From: Ovoidimarina sp050299695
GTDB taxonomy: Bacteria; Pseudomonadota; Alphaproteobacteria; Rhodobacterales; Rhodobacteraceae
NCBI GenBank assembly: GCA_050299695.1
Contig: JBNKWI010000031.1
Coordinates: forward strand, 1-33,497
Length of the DNA stretch: 33,497 bases
Reading direction: 5' to 3'
Shown here: in pieces, positions 30,935 to 33,497 of the stretch
Layout of the letters: every line of letters starts with the position of its first letter
Numbering within the stretch: position 1 is the first letter of the stretch
Program-made: the position numbers and the translations under genes
Notes under the pieces: generated by a model
Told to the model about the DNA's origin: nothing
The model's database searches: none
The model's input: only the letters and a program-made list of their open reading frames with translations

Positions 30935-32158
30935 TCAGGCGGAGGGCCGGTCCGCCGCGATCCCGGGGGTGAGCGCCGCGATGACGCCGCGGAGTTCGGC
31001 CAGCCCTTTGAGCCGTCCGATCGCGGGATAGCCCGGCTGCGCCCGGCGGCCCAGGTCGTCGAGGATGTCCTGCCCGTGATCGGGCCGGAACGGGATCGAG
31101 CAATCGGCCCGCCCGGCGGCCCTGCGGCGCGCCTCCTCGCGCAGCGCCGCCCGGACCAGCGCGACCATGTCGGTATCGCCGCCCAGATGCTCGGCCTCGT
31201 GGAACGAGCCGCGGATCTCCGGGGTTTCCCGCGTCACGTTGCGCAGGTGCAGGAAGTGGACCCGGTCGCCGAGGCGCTCCATCATCCCCGGCAGGTCATT
31301 GTCGGGCCGCGCCCCGAGCGATCCCGAACAGAGCGTGATGCCGCTGGCGGGCAGGTCCACGGCGTCCATCACCTGCCGGTATTGCGCCTCGGTCGACATG
31401 ATGCGCGGCAGGCCCAGAAGCGGGAACGGCGGGTCGTCGGGATGGCAGCAGAGCCGGAGGCCGAGCTCCTGCGCCACCGGCGCGACCTCGGTCAGGAAGT
31501 CGATCAGATGCTGGCGCAGGGTCTCTTCGCGCATCGCGGCGTATTCGGCGAGATGCGCGCGGACATCCTCCATGCGCATCCTTTCGGCCGCGCCGGGCAG
31601 GCCGAAGACGATGTTCGCGGCGATCTGCTCGGCCTGTTGCGGGGTCATCGCGGCATGGCGCCGGGCCGCCGCGTCCCGGAGCGCGTCGTCATAGTCCGCC
31701 TCGGCGCCGGCGCGCTTCAGGATATGCAGGTCGAACGCGGCGAAATCGGTCAGGTCGAACCGCATGCAGGTGGCGCCGTTCGGCAGCCGCCAGGCCAGGT
31801 CGGTGCGGGTCCAGTCGAGCACCGGCATGAAGTTGTAGCAGATCACCTCGATCCCGGCGGCAGCGAGATTGGCCAGGCTCGCCTTGTAGTTCGCGATATG
31901 CTCGCGCCAGTTTCCCTGCTGTTTCTTGATGTCCTCGCTCACCGGCAGGCTTTCGACCACCGACCAGGTGAGGCGCGACGGGGTGCCGTCGGGCATCGTC
32001 GCGATCTCGGCCTGGCGCCGGGCGATGTCTTCGGATGGCCAGACGACTCCTGCCGGCAGGTGATGCAGCGCCGAGACGATCCCGGTGGCGCCGGCCTGCG
32101 CGACATCGGAAATGCTCACGCGGTCCTGCGGTCCGAACCAGCGCCACGTCTGTTCCAT
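30935..32158 (-). CDS. uxuA: Mannonate dehydratase
   Basis: A 407-residue UxuA. It removes water from D-mannonate to give 2-keto-3-deoxygluconate in glucuronate breakdown, using Mn2+/Fe2+. The N-terminus MEQTWRWFGPQDRVSISDVAQAGATG closely matches E. coli UxuA, which fixes the start at the second possible ATG (32158 rather than 32167). Metal-site motifs are visible: LCCHPDDPPFPLLGLPRI, TLCSGSLGAR, FLHLRNV and SIPFRPDHGQD. No uxuB, uxaC or transporter gene lies in the window, so it is an isolated pathway gene. A site resembling a FadR-type GntR operator (TGGCATACTA on the minus strand, 32223-32214) lies 56-65 bases upstream of the ATG. Confidence 0.96.
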   Translation of the reverse strand: MEQTWRWFGPQDRVSISDVAQAGATGIVSALHHLPAGVVWPSEDIARRQAEIATMPDGTPSRLTWSVVESLPVSEDIKKQQGNWREHIANYKASLANLAAAGIEVICYNFMPVLDWTRTDLAWRLPNGATCMRFDLTDFAAFDLHILKRAGAEADYDDALRDAAARRHAAMTPQQAEQIAANIVFGLPGAAERMRMEDVRAHLAEYAAMREETLRQHLIDFLTEVAPVAQELGLRLCCHPDDPPFPLLGLPRIMSTEAQYRQVMDAVDLPASGITLCSGSLGARPDNDLPGMMERLGDRVHFLHLRNVTRETPEIRGSFHEAEHLGGDTDMVALVRAALREEARRRAAGRADCSIPFRPDHGQDILDDLGRRAQPGYPAIGRLKGLAELRGVIAALTPGIAADRPSA

Positions 32159-32213
32159 GTCTTGCATCCCGTCTTGCTGCCAGGAAGGGATAGCAGTCCG
32201 GCAACTTGCTGAC

Positions 32214-32223
32214 TAGTATGCCA
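32214..32223. promoter_or_regulatory. Candidate GntR/UxuR-type operator upstream of uxuA
   Basis: TGGCATACTA on the minus strand differs at one key base from the FadR-family pattern TnGTn(0-3)ACnA. UxuR/GntR proteins commonly regulate uxuA. No such regulator gene is in the window, so this is only a suggestion. Confidence 0.35.
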
Positions 32224-32298
32224 GATGGCGATGGAGCGCGCTCGCTGCCAGACCTTCGGCGCGCTTGTGAACCCGACCCCGCGCCTTGCCGCTGGGGG

Positions 32299-32997
32299 TC
32301 AGGAGAGGCCGACGAGGATGTAGAGCGCGGCGGCGGCGACGGCGGCGATGCCGACGAGCAGGAGGCCAGGGCTGGAGCGGTTCGCGGGGGCCGGTTGCGG
32401 CGCGGCGGCGGGTTCGGGTGCCTTGGCCGGGGCGGGGGGCTCGGCGACGGGCGCCGGCGCCGGATCTGCGGCGGCAAGGGCGACGGCGAAGGCGGTGCGT
32501 TTGGTGTGGGAGATCGAGATCAGGTAGCCCTCGGTCACCGGTTTGCCGGTCGCCTCATGGGTGATCTCGATGGAGGAAAGCGGGCGCGCGGCGCCGTCGC
32601 ATTTCAGGATCGCCTCCTTCGCGGCGAAGAGGCCGGCGAGGGTGGCGTAGGGATCGGGCCGCGATTCCGCGTAGGCGAGCTCTTTCTGGGTGAAGATGCC
32701 GGCGAGGTCGGGGGCGGATTTGAGATCGGCGATTTCTTCGGGGAAGAGCTCGTCGACGTCCTGGATGTCGGTGCCGATGGCGCCGAAACCGGCCTGGCCG
32801 CCCGTTGCGGCCGGGCGCGGGGCGGGGGCTGCCGGGGCGGCGCCGGGGGCGGTGTCGAGGGAATCCGGATCGACCCGGTTCGCGGCGCACCAGGCGAGGA
32901 AGCGCGCCCTCTGGGCGGAGCTGAGATCGGCGGGGCGCGCGCCCTCGCGCCCGGTGAGCCGGGCCAGGAAGTCCTGTGCCGCAGTAGGATCGGACAT
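32299..32997 (-). CDS. AcpS-like phosphopantetheinyl transferase with C-terminal membrane anchor
   Basis: A 232-residue protein. The centre (residues ~73-176) is an AcpS-type domain: GTDIQDVDEL (Asp77, Mg2+ ligand), IFTQKELAYAESR, GLFAAKEAILKCDG (Glu128), the ATGKPV loop and SISHTKRTAFAVA. This family transfers 4'-phosphopantetheine from CoA to acyl carrier proteins. AcpS is normally ~125 residues and soluble. Here it has an N-terminal ~70-residue helical/Pro-Ala part and a C-terminal Pro-Ala linker ending in one transmembrane helix (LLLVGIAAVAAAALYILVG, ~211-229). The ATG overlaps the stop of the upstream acyltransferase gene (TGATG). That makes a shared membrane-associated acyl pathway likely. 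Confidence 0.85.
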   Translation of the reverse strand: MSDPTAAQDFLARLTGREGARPADLSSAQRARFLAWCAANRVDPDSLDTAPGAAPAAPAPRPAATGGQAGFGAIGTDIQDVDELFPEEIADLKSAPDLAGIFTQKELAYAESRPDPYATLAGLFAAKEAILKCDGAARPLSSIEITHEATGKPVTEGYLISISHTKRTAFAVALAAADPAPAPVAEPPAPAKAPEPAAAPQPAPANRSSPGLLLVGIAAVAAAALYILVGLS

Positions 32998-33497
32998 CAC
33001 CAGCCCTCGTAGCAGTTGCGGCAGACCAGCCGGTCGGCGGTGCCGTCGAAAATGCGCAGGAGGCCCTTGCTCTTCAGGGCCTTCTCCTCGTCGATGGAGC
33101 GGTCGCAGAAATAGCAGGCGGCCCTTTCGCCGGCGCCCTCGCTCTGCAGCGTGAGTTCCACCCGGCGTTTCAGTTCCTCGAGGAAGCGCGAGAAGCGCAG
33201 GCCCTCGGTGACGCGGTGGTCGAAAGTGCCGTAGAGCTGGAACCCGTCAGGGATGCGGTTCACCGCGAGGATGAAGGCCTGGGGGCCGTTCACCAGCGGC
33301 AGGGTGAAGTTCGCCGACGTGTTCGAGAGGTCGGAGACCGTGAAGGTGGTCTGGCGGTAGTCCTCGACGGCGAGCTTGCCGGTCTCGAACTTCTCGACGA
33401 GGTCGATGACCTTCTCGGAGATCTCTCCGAGCGTCTTCCAGCCGGTGACGCGGACGACGACGAGGTTGTTCAGCGAATCGAGGGCGAGGCCGGGGAT
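32997..33497 (-). CDS. 2-oxoacid-dehydrogenase-type acyltransferase domain with C-terminal zinc ribbon (partial)
   Basis: The gene is cut by the window end; 166 C-terminal residues are present. Most belong to the E2 (lipoamide/CoA acyltransferase) catalytic fold: LNNLVVVRVTGWKTLGEISEKVIDLVEKF, TFTVSDLSNTSANFTLPLVNGPQAFILAVN and the motif FDHRVTEG, equivalent to the DHRxxDG active site with Glu in place of Asp. The last ~35 residues carry CYFC ... CRNC, a zinc ribbon not normally found in E2 proteins. This suggests an acyltransferase for carrier-bound or CoA-bound acyl groups rather than an ordinary pyruvate dehydrogenase subunit. It is coupled to the membrane-anchored AcpS-like gene. What lies upstream is not visible. 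Confidence 0.83.
   Translation of the reverse strand: MPGLALDSLNNLVVVRVTGWKTLGEISEKVIDLVEKFETGKLAVEDYRQTTFTVSDLSNTSANFTLPLVNGPQAFILAVNRIPDGFQLYGTFDHRVTEGLRFSRFLEELKRRVELTLQSEGAGERAACYFCDRSIDEEKALKSKGLLRIFDGTADRLVCRNCYEGW

Overview
The window is GC-rich bacterial DNA from an alphaproteobacterium. It carries a complete PhyR-NepR-EcfG general stress locus, and the remaining gene content (a SoeABC-like sulfite dehydrogenase, an NrtR-type regulator, a bufferin operon) points to the Rhodobacteraceae/Paracoccaceae. Genes are tightly packed, often overlap by 1-4 bases, and form short operons on both strands. I see no rRNA, tRNA, CRISPR array, transposase or integrase.

Left part (1-7000). After a small ArsC/Spx-like gene comes a leftward bufferin (copper-binding peptide) operon: DUF2282 precursor, MNIO enzyme, DUF2063 partner and DoxX membrane protein. 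The DoxX gene is apparently frameshifted in its last codons. Next is the general stress module: leftward nepR-ecfG-HWE/HisKA_2 kinase, and divergent phyR. The 81-bp gap between nepR and phyR holds two overlapping, oppositely oriented EcfG-type promoters. A degenerate receiver-like protein converges on phyR.

7014-12041 is a leftward molybdoenzyme operon, best read as cytoplasmic SoeABC, with a DHFR/RibD-like gene inserted between subunits A and B.

12238-21214 is a glycan and surface region: one GT2, two GT-B glycosyltransferases, an FkbM methyltransferase and a TPR-glycosyltransferase. It is interrupted by a small stress unit (EcfG promoter, DUF1328 gene, strong terminator), a class II aldolase and several hypothetical genes. 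One of these encodes a protein with RTX-like repeats of unusual 10-residue period.

21414-24035 is a compact leftward operon of an NrtR/Nudix-like regulator, an SPFH protein and a NAD-kinase-like protein. Next to it is a TetR-CPBP protease pair with a clear palindromic operator. 25727-30802 holds an ABC flippase-like exporter, a methyltransferase and two glycosyltransferases. 30935-32158 is uxuA (mannonate dehydratase). The right edge has a 2-oxoacid-dehydrogenase-type acyltransferase domain with a C-terminal zinc ribbon (cut by the window end), overlapping an AcpS-like phosphopantetheinyl transferase with a C-terminal membrane anchor.

A family of palindromic intergenic repeats with ~20-bp complementary arms occurs at about 20.42, 21.29 and 29.5 kb, with a lone arm at 29.7 kb. 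A different triple hairpin lies at 15.9 kb.
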